Shown: positions 10,428 to 19,904, counted from the first letter of the stretch. The stretch is 64,000 nt of DNA from Hyphomicrobiales bacterium (GCA_900473685.1 UCNE01000013.1:124001-188000), one strand, 5' to 3'. Made by a program: numbers and translations. Notes: generated by a model not told the origin, from the sequence alone.

Positions 10428-11279
10428 TCAGGAAACCTTCTTGTCGTCCTCGCGCACGATTGACCGCGCGCGCTTGCCCTGGAAATAGGACGTCACCCAC
10501 TCGTCGTCGCAGGCCAGCATGTCCTCGATCGTGCCTTCGACCAGAACCTTCTTCTTGCCAAGCACCGCAATCCGGTCGCAGACCGAAAACAGGCTGTCGA
10601 GGTCGTGAGTCACCATATACACGGTCAACCCAAGGGTGTCGCGCAGTTTGGCGATCAGGTTATCGAACTCGGCCGCCCCGATCGGATCGAGCCCGGAGGT
10701 CGGCTCGTCAAGAAAGACAAGGTCCGGATCGAGCGCCAGCGCGCGTGCCAGGGCCGCGCGCTTGATCATGCCGCCGGACAATTCGGAAGGGAACTTGTCA
10801 GCCGCTTCCGGCGCCAGCCCCACCATGTCGATCTTCAGCCGCGCCAGCTCATCCATCAGCTCCTGCGGCAGGTTCAGATATTCCCGCATCGGCACCTGGA
10901 TGTTTTCCTTGACCGTCAGCGCCGAAAACAGCGCGCCGTGCTGGAACAGGACGCCGAGGCGCATGTCCAGCGCCATGCGCTCCTCTTCGCTTACAGCATC
11001 ATATTCGACGCCAAGGATCTCGATCGTTCCAGACCGGCGCGGCAACAGCCGCAACACGGTCCGCATCAGCACGGATTTTCCAGTGCCCGACGCGCCGACG
11101 AAACCGAGAATTTCGCCGCGGTAGATATCGAGATTGAGTTTGTCGAGGACGATGTTGGAACCGAAACCGACCGTGAGGTCCTTCACCGACAGGATGACTT
11201 CCGTGCCGTTTTCGCCGCCCACCTTGGCCGCGTCCTCTGTCATGTCTTCCCTCGGCTCCACCGGCAAAACCTCTTCCAT
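10428..11279 (-). CDS. MlaF-like ABC transporter ATP-binding protein
   Basis: Cytoplasmic ATPase subunit of the lipid transporter, 283 residues. Walker A GASGTGKS is at residues 62-69, and LSGGM serves as signature, followed by Walker B LVFLDEPTSGLDP and an H-loop THD. The LSGGM variant and the GAAEF motif after the D-loop are usual for MlaF/Ttg2A. Its ATG overlaps the stop of the upstream permease gene as TGATG, implying translational coupling. Confidence 0.93.
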   Translation of the reverse strand: MEEVLPVEPREDMTEDAAKVGGENGTEVILSVKDLTVGFGSNIVLDKLNLDIYRGEILGFVGASGTGKSVLMRTVLRLLPRRSGTIEILGVEYDAVSEEERMALDMRLGVLFQHGALFSALTVKENIQVPMREYLNLPQELMDELARLKIDMVGLAPEAADKFPSELSGGMIKRAALARALALDPDLVFLDEPTSGLDPIGAAEFDNLIAKLRDTLGLTVYMVTHDLDSLFSVCDRIAVLGKKKVLVEGTIEDMLACDDEWVTSYFQGKRARSIVREDDKKVS

Positions 11280-12451
11280 CAGAAATTGATCGCCGCGTAG
11301 AAGATCGCAAACAGGCCGTCGACGAGAATCACCACGAAGATCGATTTCACCACCGACTGCGTCACGTGCTTGCCGAGCGATTCGGCGCTACCGCCGACCT
11401 TCAGGCCTTCGACGGCGGCAACGACACCGATGATCAGCGCCATGAACGGCGCCTTGATCATGCCGGCAAGAACGGACGAAAAATCCACCGCCTCCTGAAG
11501 ACGCGCCAGGAACGTGGCAAAGGTGATGCCGGAATAGCTCCACGTCACCACGGCTGCCCCGGTCAGGGCGGCGAAATTGGCGATGATGGTCAGAAGCGGC
11601 AATGCCACGGTCAGCGCCACCAGCCTTGGAAACACCAGCACGCCGATCGGGCTCAGCCCCATCACCTTCAGCGCATCGATCTCCTCGCGCATCTTCATCG
11701 AGCCGATCTCGGCCGTGATCGCACTGCCGGAGCGCCCGGCAATCATGATCGCGGTCAAGAGCACGCCGATTTCACGCAGCTGCAGGATGCCGACGAGATC
11801 GACGACAAACAGTTCGGCGCCGAAATAGCGCAGCTGGAACGCGCCCTGCTGGGCAATGATCGCGCCGATAAGGAACGACATCAACAGAATGATCGGCACC
11901 GCCTGGACGCCCATGCGATCAATCTGGCTGACGATCGCCGCGGGCGACACGCCGCTATGGCGGCCAAGCTTCAACTGCGCGCCGCGCACGGCAGACCCGA
12001 GAATGAACATCGCCGCAACCGTGTCTTCCCAGGCGGAGACCACCGAATTGCCGATGGGCGTAAAAATGCGAATGAAAAGCGAGCCGGATTTCTTGCCTTC
12101 AGCCGCTGGTTCCGGCAGCTTTTCCGGCAAGGCGTTCATCAGTTCGAGATAGCGCGGCTTGTCGCTCGTCAGTTTCACATCGCCGACCTGCGTCATGAAA
12201 CGCCGGATAACCCAGGCGCCCGCCGTGTCCATGGCGGTGACCTCGCTCAGATCGACCTCGCCCGCTTCGCCGCCCTTGGCTGCGAACGCATTCAGCTTCG
12301 GCGTCGCCAGATGAATGGACACGCTGCGCCAATCGCCGCTGAACCGATAAGCCCGGGTGCTGCCGTCATCAGCTTCTGCGAGCTGCACGTCGGTTTCGGT
12401 TTTCACTTGGGAACGCGTCACGTCTGTTGGGTCTTCCGGAGATGGCTGCAT
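11279..12451 (-). CDS. MlaE-like ABC transporter permease with N-terminal STAS domain
   Basis: A 390-residue inner-membrane permease. Residues about 25-115 form a STAS-like domain (LSEVTAMDTAGAWVI), here fused to the permease rather than encoded separately as in E. coli mlaB. The MlaE domain follows (residues about 130-385) with five or so helices. It is the first gene of the four-gene minus-strand operon permease, ATPase, MCE protein and lipoprotein. The system probably maintains outer-membrane lipid asymmetry. Confidence 0.92.
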   Translation of the reverse strand: MQPSPEDPTDVTRSQVKTETDVQLAEADDGSTRAYRFSGDWRSVSIHLATPKLNAFAAKGGEAGEVDLSEVTAMDTAGAWVIRRFMTQVGDVKLTSDKPRYLELMNALPEKLPEPAAEGKKSGSLFIRIFTPIGNSVVSAWEDTVAAMFILGSAVRGAQLKLGRHSGVSPAAIVSQIDRMGVQAVPIILLMSFLIGAIIAQQGAFQLRYFGAELFVVDLVGILQLREIGVLLTAIMIAGRSGSAITAEIGSMKMREEIDALKVMGLSPIGVLVFPRLVALTVALPLLTIIANFAALTGAAVVTWSYSGITFATFLARLQEAVDFSSVLAGMIKAPFMALIIGVVAAVEGLKVGGSAESLGKHVTQSVVKSIFVVILVDGLFAIFYAAINF

Positions 12452-12561
12452 TTGATAAAACGTCAGCGACTCATAGCCGCTGGAGCCCGGTCTGTCACCG
12501 ATTGAAACGTTTCCGGATCAAACGGTTGGCTGCTGAGATATGGAAGCCACAGGAGAATGCC

Positions 12562-13545
12562 ATGACCCGCACGATGAAAACCACCGTCGAACATTTCCCG
12601 ATCGCCGGCAGCTTTACGATTTCGCGCGGCAGCAAGACCACCGCCTCCGTGGTCACCTGCCAAATTTCGGACGGTGTCTTCTCCGGCATGGGCGAATGTG
12701 TCCCCTATGGACGCTATGGCGAGACCATCGACAGCGTACTCGCCGAGATCGAGACCATCCGGCCGCTGATCGAGGCGGACATCGACCGTGAAAAACTGCG
12801 GCAGACCATGAAGGCCGGCGCAGCGCGCAACGCCGTCGATTGTGCGCTCTGGGATCTGGATGCGAAGAAATCCGGTAGCCGCGCCTTTGCGCTGGCCGGG
12901 CTTGGCGAACCGGCACCGCTCACCACCGCCTACACGATTTCGCTCGGCGAACCGGAAGCCATGGCCGCGCAGACCGCGCAATATGCCCATCGGGCGTTGC
13001 TGAAGGTCAAGGTCGGAACGGCCGACGACGCCTCGCGCATTCGTGCGGTGCGGGCAGCCGCCCCGAACAGCGCCATCATTCTGGATGCCAATGAAGGCTG
13101 GAGCGAAGCCAATCTGGCCTATCACTTTGATGTCTGCGCCGAATCGGGTGTCGCCTTGATCGAACAGCCCCTGCCCGCCGGACGGGATGCCCAGCTCGCC
13201 TCCGTTCACCGGCCGGTTCCTGTCTGCGCCGATGAAAGCGTCCACAAGACCGAAGACCTGCCAAAGCTTGCGGGGCTCTACGACGCAGTCAACATCAAGC
13301 TCGACAAGACCGGCGGCCTGACCGAAGCTCTGCGCATGCGCGACGCGGCCCGGGCGCTGAACCTCAAGATCATGGTCGGCTGCATGGTCGGCACCTCGCT
13401 TGGCATGGCACCGGCGGTGCTTTTGGCGCAGGGCGCCGATTTCGTCGATCTCGACGGCCCGCTGTTGCTGGCGCGCGACCGCGAGCCCGGCCTGCGCTAC
13501 GCCGATTCGCTGGTCTTTCCGCCTCTGCCCGCCCTCTGGGGCTGA
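12562..13545 (+). CDS. Dipeptide epimerase / N-acetyl-D-Glu racemase (DgcA-like)
   Basis: Enolase-superfamily enzyme of the muconate lactonising subgroup, 327 residues. Catalytic lysines are K148/K150 (KVKV) and K246 (NIKLDKTGG). Metal ligands are D175 (LDAN), E201 (IEQPLP) and D224 (CADES). The C-terminal DLDGPLLLARD matches L-Ala-D/L-Glu epimerases and the DgcA racemase annotated in many alphaproteobacteria. The role is thus murein-peptide or D-glutamate recycling, but the exact substrate is uncertain because no partner (dgcN, murein peptidase) adjoins. CAGGAG precedes the ATG at 12562. The 3' end overlaps the convergent MFS gene by 49 bases. Confidence 0.88.
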   Translation: MTRTMKTTVEHFPIAGSFTISRGSKTTASVVTCQISDGVFSGMGECVPYGRYGETIDSVLAEIETIRPLIEADIDREKLRQTMKAGAARNAVDCALWDLDAKKSGSRAFALAGLGEPAPLTTAYTISLGEPEAMAAQTAQYAHRALLKVKVGTADDASRIRAVRAAAPNSAIILDANEGWSEANLAYHFDVCAESGVALIEQPLPAGRDAQLASVHRPVPVCADESVHKTEDLPKLAGLYDAVNIKLDKTGGLTEALRMRDAARALNLKIMVGCMVGTSLGMAPAVLLAQGADFVDLDGPLLLARDREPGLRYADSLVFPPLPALWG

Positions 13546-14717
13546 AGGTACCAGGCGGCGAAGGCGGAACAGCAGCCGATGAAGGCAACGACGGACATAG
13601 AATAGAAGCCGTGGACGCCGAACCAGGTGTAGAAATAGCCGGATGTGAAGGTGAAGATCGCCGAGAACACGCCGGTGTAGAAGAAATACAGCCCCTGCGC
13701 CGAGGATTCCTGCTCTTCCGGAACCCGCTGCACCAGAATGTTCTGCATGCCCGTATGCATGATGGCGTAGGTGAAGGCGTGGAAACACTGCAGGGCGAAA
13801 TAGCCGCCGAAACCGAGATCCATCGGAAAGATGATCCAGCGCACGACCGCAAGGATGCAGCCCGAAAAGATCATTGTCCACAGGCTGAACCGCCGGATGA
13901 TCATCCTGGCACAGAAGAACATGGCCACCTCGGCCGCAACACCGGCGCTCCAGAGAAGACCGATCTCCGTGCCGGTAAACCCGATATGCTGCCAGTAGAT
14001 TGCCGAGAAGGCGAACAGCATCGCGTGGCTGCCATTGACCAGCGTCACGCCGATCAAAAGCAGTTGCAGATCGAGTTTGCGCAGCGCCTTTGGCGGCGGC
14101 TCGGTCAGCGTCGTCAGCGTCGAGGGCCGGCGCGGCTTGCCGACGCGCGGCGCGATGAAGGTCATAGCAATCATCAGCAGGAAGCCGCCGGCCATCGCCG
14201 GCAGCACCATCGAGCCACCAAAGAGGCCGATCATCACGCCGCCCAGCATCGTCGCCCCGATAAAGGCGACAGAACCCCAGACCCGCATGGTAGCATAGTC
14301 GTAGCCCCAACGGCGCACGCCGGTCAGCGCGATCGCCTCGACGATCGGCACATAGGGCGCATAGACGCCGCCCTGGATGGCATAGATGATCAGCACGAAC
14401 CAGAAACTGTGCGAGACGAACAGCGCCAGCGCCGTCAGCAAGGACAGCACCGCCGACCAGATCAGCACTTCCGCCCGCTCGCCGATTCTGTCCGCCAGCA
14501 ACCCGACCAGCGGTGCCGTGATGACGCGCACGAACATTGGCACGGCAAGGATGATGCCGATTTCAAAATCGCTCAGCGACAGGGTGCTCAGCCAGACTGG
14601 AAAATACGGCATGGCGAAACCGTTGACGACAAGCGGTGCACAGAAGAGCAAGGCGATGCGCGGCACGAAATAGCGCGGCGCTTCCTCGCGAAAGGGAGGC
14701 GGAGACGAGGGAATCAT
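13497..14717 (-). CDS. MFS transporter (phenylpropionate-permease-like)
   Basis: Twelve-helix major facilitator of 406 residues with the inner-loop motif GLLADRIGERAEV (residues about 75-87). The sequence recalls the MFS_1-like/HcaT group annotated as 3-phenylpropionic acid transporters. That label rests on family resemblance only, and no aromatic-degradation genes are nearby. The ATG at 14717 is preferred to an upstream in-frame start. Its stop lies inside the convergent epimerase gene. Confidence 0.88.
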   Translation of the reverse strand: MIPSSPPPFREEAPRYFVPRIALLFCAPLVVNGFAMPYFPVWLSTLSLSDFEIGIILAVPMFVRVITAPLVGLLADRIGERAEVLIWSAVLSLLTALALFVSHSFWFVLIIYAIQGGVYAPYVPIVEAIALTGVRRWGYDYATMRVWGSVAFIGATMLGGVMIGLFGGSMVLPAMAGGFLLMIAMTFIAPRVGKPRRPSTLTTLTEPPPKALRKLDLQLLLIGVTLVNGSHAMLFAFSAIYWQHIGFTGTEIGLLWSAGVAAEVAMFFCARMIIRRFSLWTMIFSGCILAVVRWIIFPMDLGFGGYFALQCFHAFTYAIMHTGMQNILVQRVPEEQESSAQGLYFFYTGVFSAIFTFTSGYFYTWFGVHGFYSMSVVAFIGCCSAFAAWYLQPQRAGRGGKTSESA

Positions 14718-14810
14718 GGAAGGACCTGACAGTTGCGCCCATGATTTATCACGCGGCACAAGAGCAGCGCCAGCCGCTAGTTTCCCCTACAGCCCTCGCC
14801 CCCTGCGGTT

Positions 14811-15644
14811 TTATGCCGCCTGTTGCGAAAGAGCCCGTGCCATCATCACTTCGACTTCGGTCGTGTCTTCCCGAACAACAGGTACGTTGCTCAGCTCCCG
14901 CCAGGTGATCAGTTCCATCGTGCCGTCATCATGCTCGGCAATCGCGGTGCAGCTTTCCACCCAGTCGCCGGTATTGATATAGCGGATACCGCCGATATCT
15001 TCGATCACGGCGTGATGGATATGGCCGCAGATGACGCCGTCGGCCTTTTCCCGCCGCGCCTCGTCGGCAACCACGCGCTGGAATTCGCTGATGAAGTTGA
15101 CCGCGTGCTTGACCTGCTGTTTGGCCCAGGCCGAAAACGACCAGTAGGGCATTCCGAGACGGCGGCGGATGGCGGCCAGCCCGATATTGATGACGATCGC
15201 CGTGTCATAGGCCCAGTCGCCGAGATAGGCGAGCAGGCGGGCATTGCGCACCACGACATCGAATTCGTCACCATGCAGAACCAGATATTTGCGGCCATCG
15301 GCAGCCTCGTGCATATGGCGCTGGGCAACCTCGATGCCACCGAAATGCACGCCTGGAAAATCGCGCATGAACTCGTCGTGGTTTCCCGGAATGTAGATGA
15401 TCCGGCTGCCCTTGCGGGCCTTGCGCAACAGTTTCTGGACAACGTCGTTACACGGCTGCGGCCAGTACCAGCTGCGCTTCAGTCGCCATCCGTCAATTAT
15501 ATCGCCGACAAGGATGATCGTCTCCGCATCCGTCACCCGCAGGAAGTCGAGCAGATAATCGGTCTTGGCCGCCTTCGATCCCAGATGAACGTCGGAAATG
15601 AACAGGGTCCTGAAACGCCGGGTTTCTTGCTCTCTCTCGGTCAT
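14811..15644 (-). CDS. UDP-2,3-diacylglucosamine diphosphatase-family metallophosphoesterase
   Basis: Calcineurin-like phosphoesterase of 277 residues. The metal-binding motifs are all present: DVHLGS near residue 17, GDIIDGW near 46, GNHDE near 86, and GHIHHA near 205. This is the LpxH-related group common in Rhizobiales. Many of these bacteria use LpxI for lipid A synthesis, so its substrate here is uncertain. GAGGCAGC precedes the ATG at 15644. It stands alone and is divergent from the malic enzyme gene. Confidence 0.85.
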   Translation of the reverse strand: MTEREQETRRFRTLFISDVHLGSKAAKTDYLLDFLRVTDAETIILVGDIIDGWRLKRSWYWPQPCNDVVQKLLRKARKGSRIIYIPGNHDEFMRDFPGVHFGGIEVAQRHMHEAADGRKYLVLHGDEFDVVVRNARLLAYLGDWAYDTAIVINIGLAAIRRRLGMPYWSFSAWAKQQVKHAVNFISEFQRVVADEARREKADGVICGHIHHAVIEDIGGIRYINTGDWVESCTAIAEHDDGTMELITWRELSNVPVVREDTTEVEVMMARALSQQAA

Positions 15645-15848
15645 GCTGCCTCGCAACGGTCTATGGCCTCTTTCTGAGGCTCTCAAAAACAGACTCTTGT
15701 TTCAGGAGAATGACAGCCTGTGGAACCACCCGGCACGCCGGAGAAACACCTGTTCCCGAAAACCGGAGATAAACGCCCGTTTCGAAACTGTACGGAGCCA
15801 TCGTTTCATGCAAAAAGAGCCGCGACGAATAAGTAGGGATTTACGAAT

Positions 15849-18161
15849 ATGAGCACCGGCGACAAAGCCAAGACCCCAGCGGTTCCAGCAAGCGGCGACC
15901 TTGATGAACAGGCGCTGTTCTTCCACCGTTATCCACGCCCCGGCAAGCTCGAGATCCAGCCGACCAAGCCGCTCGGTAATCAGCGCGACCTGGCGCTCGC
16001 CTATTCTCCCGGCGTTGCCGCCCCCTGCCTTGCCATCCGTGACGATCCGTCGACCGCCGCCGACTACACGGCGCGCGCCAATCTGGTCGCGGTCGTCTCG
16101 AACGGCACGGCGGTCCTGGGTCTCGGCAATATTGGGCCGCTCGCATCCAAGCCGGTGATGGAGGGCAAGGCCGTCCTGTTCAAGAAATTTGCCGGCATCG
16201 ATGTCTTCGACATCGAGATCGACGCGCCGGAAATCGACCAGATGGTCAATGTCATCGCGGCCCTGGAGCCGACCTTCGGTGGCATCAATCTGGAAGACAT
16301 CAAGGCGCCGGAATGTTTCGAGGTCGAACGCCGGTTGCGCGAGAAGATGGATATTCCGGTCTTCCATGACGATCAGCACGGTACAGCGATCATCGTTGCC
16401 GCCGCCATCCTCAACGGCCTGGAACTGGCCGGCAAGGACATTGCCAAGGCCAAAATCGTTACATCCGGCGCCGGTGCTGCGGCGCTCGCCTGCCTCAATC
16501 TGCTGGTGACGCTGGGCGCCCAGCGCGAAAACATCTGGGTCCACGATCTCGAAGGCCTCGTTTATCTCGGCCGCGAAGTGCTGATGGACGAGTGGAAGTC
16601 CGTTTATGCGCAGGACAGCGTCAACCGCGTCCTCGCCGACAGCATTGCCGGTGCCGATGTCTTCCTTGGCCTTTCGGCCGCAGGCGTATTGAAGCCGGAA
16701 CTGCTGGTGCAGATGGCAGAAAAGCCGCTGATCATGGCGCTCGCCAACCCCAATCCCGAGATCATGCCGGAAGTGGCGCGCGCCGCCCGCCCGGATGCAA
16801 TGATCTGCACCGGCCGGTCGGATTTCCCCAATCAGGTCAACAACGTCCTGTGTTTCCCCTACATCTTCCGCGGCGCGCTCGATTGCGGCGCCCGCACGAT
16901 CAACGAGGAAATGAAGATGGCGGCGGTGCGCGCCATCGCAGCGCTTGCCCGCGAAGAGCCGTCAGACGTTGCCGCCCGCGCCTACTCGGGAGAAACCCCG
17001 GTGTTCGGCCCCGACTACCTGATCCCCTCGCCGTTCGACCAGCGGCTGATCCTGCGTATCGCACCGGCCGTCGCCAAGGCCGCCGCCGATAGCGGTGTTG
17101 CCAACCGGCCGATCGCCGATTTCGATGCCTATCTCGACCAGCTCAACCGCTTCGTCTTCCGCTCCGGCTTCATCATGAAGCCGATCTTCGCCGCCGCCAA
17201 GAACGCCCAGAAGAACCGGGTAATCTTTGCTGAAGGCGAAGACGAACGCGTGCTGCGCGCCGCCCAGGTGCTGCTTGAAGACGGCACGGCCCGCCCGATC
17301 CTGATTGGCCGCCCGCAGATCATCGAGACCCGGCTGAAGCGTTACGGCCTGCGCATTCGCCCGGACGTCGATTTCGAAGTGGTCAACCCGGAAGGCGATC
17401 CGCGTTTCCGCGATTATGTCGATGACTATTTTGCGCTGGTCGGCCGCCTCGGTGTCATTCCGGAAGCGGCCCGCACCATCGTCCGCACCAATCAGACCGT
17501 CATCGGTGCGCTGGCCCTGCGGCGCGGCGAGGCTGATGCGCTGATCTGCGGTGTCGAAGGCCGCTACAGCGCCCATCTGCGCGCCGTTTCCCAGATCATC
17601 GGCAAACGCGAGGGTGTCTTGGATTTCTCGGCTCTCAGCCTGCTGATCTCGCAGCGCGGCGCAACCTTCCTGACCGACACCTATGTGACGTTCGATCCGA
17701 CGGCCGAGGAAATCGCCCAGAAGACGGTGATGGCCGCCCAGGAAATCCGCCGCTTCGGTATCACGCCACGCGCCGCCCTTGTCTCGCATTCGAATTTCGG
17801 TTCACGCGATTCAGAAAGCGCCTTCAAGATGCGCAAGGCGATGCAGATCGTTCGCGAACTGGAACCCGATCTCGAGGCAGACGGCGAAATGCACGGTGAT
17901 TCCGCCATTTCGGAAATTCTGCGTAAGCGCGTCATGCCCGACAGCACGCTGACCGGCGAAGCCAATCTGCTGGTCTTCCCGAACCTCGATGCCGCCAACA
18001 TCACGCTCGGCGTCGTCAAGACGATGACCGACAGCCTGCATGTCGGCCCGATCCTGCTGGGAACAGCCATGCCCGCGCATATCCTGTCGCCATCGGTGAC
18101 ATCGCGCGGCGTGGTCAACATGGCCGCCCTTGCCGTCGTGGAAGCGTCATACCCAGCGTAG
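15849..18161 (+). CDS. NADP-dependent malic enzyme with phosphotransacetylase domain
   Basis: A 770-residue two-domain protein. Residues about 1-430 are the malic enzyme, decarboxylating malate to pyruvate, with the YSPGVAAPC motif, the catalytic KAPECFEVE segment and the GAGAAA dinucleotide loop. Residues about 445-770 are a phosphate acetyl/butaryl transferase-like domain, which in the rhizobial enzymes is regulatory rather than catalytic. Sinorhizobium has two such enzymes (NAD-dependent Dme and NADP-dependent Tme), and I cannot decide between them with confidence. It is monocistronic with a palindromic hairpin after the stop. Confidence 0.93.
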   Translation: MSTGDKAKTPAVPASGDLDEQALFFHRYPRPGKLEIQPTKPLGNQRDLALAYSPGVAAPCLAIRDDPSTAADYTARANLVAVVSNGTAVLGLGNIGPLASKPVMEGKAVLFKKFAGIDVFDIEIDAPEIDQMVNVIAALEPTFGGINLEDIKAPECFEVERRLREKMDIPVFHDDQHGTAIIVAAAILNGLELAGKDIAKAKIVTSGAGAAALACLNLLVTLGAQRENIWVHDLEGLVYLGREVLMDEWKSVYAQDSVNRVLADSIAGADVFLGLSAAGVLKPELLVQMAEKPLIMALANPNPEIMPEVARAARPDAMICTGRSDFPNQVNNVLCFPYIFRGALDCGARTINEEMKMAAVRAIAALAREEPSDVAARAYSGETPVFGPDYLIPSPFDQRLILRIAPAVAKAAADSGVANRPIADFDAYLDQLNRFVFRSGFIMKPIFAAAKNAQKNRVIFAEGEDERVLRAAQVLLEDGTARPILIGRPQIIETRLKRYGLRIRPDVDFEVVNPEGDPRFRDYVDDYFALVGRLGVIPEAARTIVRTNQTVIGALALRRGEADALICGVEGRYSAHLRAVSQIIGKREGVLDFSALSLLISQRGATFLTDTYVTFDPTAEEIAQKTVMAAQEIRRFGITPRAALVSHSNFGSRDSESAFKMRKAMQIVRELEPDLEADGEMHGDSAISEILRKRVMPDSTLTGEANLLVFPNLDAANITLGVVKTMTDSLHVGPILLGTAMPAHILSPSVTSRGVVNMAALAVVEASYPA

Positions 18162-18168
18162 TAAAACA

Positions 18169-18200
18169 TTGATTGAGCCGGTTTGAACCGGCTCAATCAA
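18169..18200. terminator. Hairpin after the malic enzyme gene
   Basis: Perfect 15-bp inverted repeat TTGATTGAGCCGGTT/AACCGGCTCAATCAA around a two-base loop, 7 bases after the stop codon. There is no strong T run on the plus strand, but the A-rich 5' flank would give U on the minus strand. It is probably a terminator or an mRNA 3'-stabilising stem. Confidence 0.7.
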
Positions 18201-18216
18201 AATATAAAATCGACAC

Positions 18217-18253
18217 AAACTACAATCTATAGTTTAGTGTATCAAAAATACAC
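18217..18253. promoter_or_regulatory. AT-rich palindromes upstream of the luxR gene
   Basis: Two inverted repeats sit in an AT-rich stretch 80-115 bases before the luxR start: AAACTA-N7-TAGTTT (18217-18235) and GTGTAT-CAAAA-ATACAC (18237-18253). They are candidate operators for a regulator of the quorum-sensing gene. Neither resembles a lux box (no CTG-N10-CAG), so autoregulation by this LuxR is not suggested here. Confidence 0.4.
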
Positions 18254-18331
18254 AGTTAACCAAAGATTGCACTGGACAAAGACTTCGACGATTATCATGC
18301 TGAAACCCACAGAATAACAGGGTATCGTAGC

Positions 18332-19069
18332 ATGGCTGACCAACAGGCATTCTTTGACCTGCTGGACATTATGGAAAACGAGAAACTCGTCGAACCAAAG
18401 CGGTTTTTCGACCTGATGCGCGGCACGTTCAGCATCGCAAACCTTCTCTATCTCGATGTCGACATTCTGACAGCGGGATTTGTGATTCACCGGCTTCATC
18501 ATACCTTCAACGCTCGCAGTCTGCGAACTTATATCGACCAGCGCTACCAGCGGATCGATCCAATGCTGCGCATGACATTGGGCAGCATCAGGCCGGTGGA
18601 TTGGGCAACGGCCCGCAAGCTGCACCCCGATAGCGAACCGCTGTTTTCCGCAGCAGCGCAATTGGGACTTAGCCTGGAGGGCGTGACGCTGCCGCTCGCC
18701 ACGCCGACGCGGCGTCTTGCCTTTCTGGCAATTCAGGCCGGCGTCCCGCCTGACGAATGGCCCGCCTACCGGCGCTGCCACCTGCGCGATTTCCAGCTGC
18801 TGGCCAACCTCTTCCATGCCTCGCTGCTGGAAAGCGACGATGAGATCCACCTCCCCAAGGAATGCGCCAAGGCGTTGACGCATCGGGAAACGGAAGTGCT
18901 CGGTTGGGCAGCGGCTGGCAAGAGCTACTGGGAAATCGGCACGATCCTCGGCATCTCCGAACGCACGGTCCGCTTTTTCATGACCAATGCCCGGCGCAAA
19001 CTCAACGTTGTCTCCAATACGCAGGCAGTTGCCCAAGCCGTGCGGCGCGACCTTATTACCGCCTTCTGA
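18332..19069 (+). CDS. LuxR-family quorum-sensing regulator
   Basis: A 245-residue regulator with an N-terminal autoinducer-binding domain (about residues 15-165) and a C-terminal GerE/LuxR helix-turn-helix (about 178-240, LTHRETEVLGWAAAGKS...ISERTVRFF). Against TraR, ungapped alignment in the pocket keeps Y61 (here Y67), D70 (D76), P71 (P77) and W85 (W91), but the W57 position is Ser63. The partner luxI gene follows 176 bases downstream. The pair should sense an N-acyl-homoserine lactone; which acyl chain cannot be read from sequence. Confidence 0.92.
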   Translation: MADQQAFFDLLDIMENEKLVEPKRFFDLMRGTFSIANLLYLDVDILTAGFVIHRLHHTFNARSLRTYIDQRYQRIDPMLRMTLGSIRPVDWATARKLHPDSEPLFSAAAQLGLSLEGVTLPLATPTRRLAFLAIQAGVPPDEWPAYRRCHLRDFQLLANLFHASLLESDDEIHLPKECAKALTHRETEVLGWAAAGKSYWEIGTILGISERTVRFFMTNARRKLNVVSNTQAVAQAVRRDLITAF

Positions 19070-19100
19070 CCGTTTTCACCGCCGCTCCTTTCTTTCATGA

Positions 19101-19148
19101 ATGCGATGAACTGCCGGCGTCCGGAAGGACGCCGGCAGTTCATCGCAT
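19101..19148. repeat. Perfect 22-bp-arm inverted repeat between luxR and luxI
   Basis: Arms at 19101-19122 and 19127-19148 are exact reverse complements around a GGAA tetraloop, GC-rich and starting ATGCGATGAACTG. It would form a very stable RNA hairpin 32 bases after the luxR stop. No T tract follows, so it is not a canonical intrinsic terminator. It may insulate luxI from luxR read-through or stabilise the luxR mRNA. Confidence 0.85.
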
Positions 19149-19165
19149 ACCGGCGTGCATCGGCA

Positions 19166-19185
19166 ACCTGTCGCTACCGACAGTT
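19166..19185 (+). promoter_or_regulatory. Candidate lux box upstream of the AHL synthase gene
   Basis: Contains CTGTCG-CTAC-CGACAG, giving the CTG-N10-CAG core spacing of LuxR-type operators. The centre lies about 70 bases before the luxI ATG, which fits a class II activator site overlapping a -35 element. Agreement outside the core with the 20-bp lux-box consensus is only partial. Confidence 0.6.
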
Positions 19186-19245
19186 ATGCTGCCCTGCGAT
19201 ACCTGACAGCATTTGCTCCTCGCATTCGATCACAGGAGCAAAGCG

Positions 19246-19890
19246 ATGATCAAGATTTTCAACCGCAACACGGGCAAGCAGAATCCGGCTGACCTCGACG
19301 CCATGTTCCAGCTGCGCAAACGCGTCTTTCACGACCTTTTGAAATGGGATGTCTCGGTTCGCGGCGATTGGGAGATCGACAATTATGACGACGCCAACCC
19401 GCTTTATGTCCTGTCCTATTCGGACGAGACCGGCCGGTTGCGCGGGTCACTCCGTCTTTTGCCGACGCTCGGCCCGAACATGCTCGACGATACGTTCCCG
19501 ATCCTGCTTGGTGACAACCCGCAGGTGCGCAGCGCCTCCGTCTGGGAATCCAGCCGCTTCTGCATCGATCCGGCCATCTCGCAGGATCGCGGCTCCAACC
19601 AGGTGACGATCGCTGCCGCCGAACTGATGTGCGGCGTCGGGGAACTCGGGCTGTCATCCGGCCTCAGCCACATCGTCACCGTCACCGATGTCTTCCTCGA
19701 GCGCATGTTCCGGCGGATGGGATGCCCGGGCGAACGCATCGGCGAGCCGCAACGGATCGGTTCGGTCTATGCCGTTGCTGTCGCCTGGGAGGTCACACCC
19801 GATCTTCTGGAGCGGATGAAGGCCATTGCGGAGATCGGCGGACCGGTGCTGGAACGGCCGATGTCGCTGGAAACCGCCCGGGCGGCATAA
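19246..19890 (+). CDS. LuxI-family acyl-homoserine-lactone synthase
   Basis: A 214-residue AHL synthase that joins an acyl group from acyl-ACP to S-adenosylmethionine. Nearly all signature residues fall at canonical LuxI numbers: R24, F28, W34, D45, D48, R70, E101 and R104. CACAGGAG precedes the ATG at 19246. It lies downstream of the luxR gene on the same strand, separated by a stable hairpin and a candidate lux box, so positive autoinduction is likely. The C-terminal half, which sets acyl-chain choice, is intact. Confidence 0.95.
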   Translation: MIKIFNRNTGKQNPADLDAMFQLRKRVFHDLLKWDVSVRGDWEIDNYDDANPLYVLSYSDETGRLRGSLRLLPTLGPNMLDDTFPILLGDNPQVRSASVWESSRFCIDPAISQDRGSNQVTIAAAELMCGVGELGLSSGLSHIVTVTDVFLERMFRRMGCPGERIGEPQRIGSVYAVAVAWEVTPDLLERMKAIAEIGGPVLERPMSLETARAA

Positions 19891-19904
19891 CCTGCCTGCC
19901 TCTC

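Noticed and set aside
12463..14310. A 615-codon minus-strand frame spanning the epimerase and part of the MFS gene
   Set aside because: It crosses two well-supported genes and has no domain features; it is a high-GC shadow frame.
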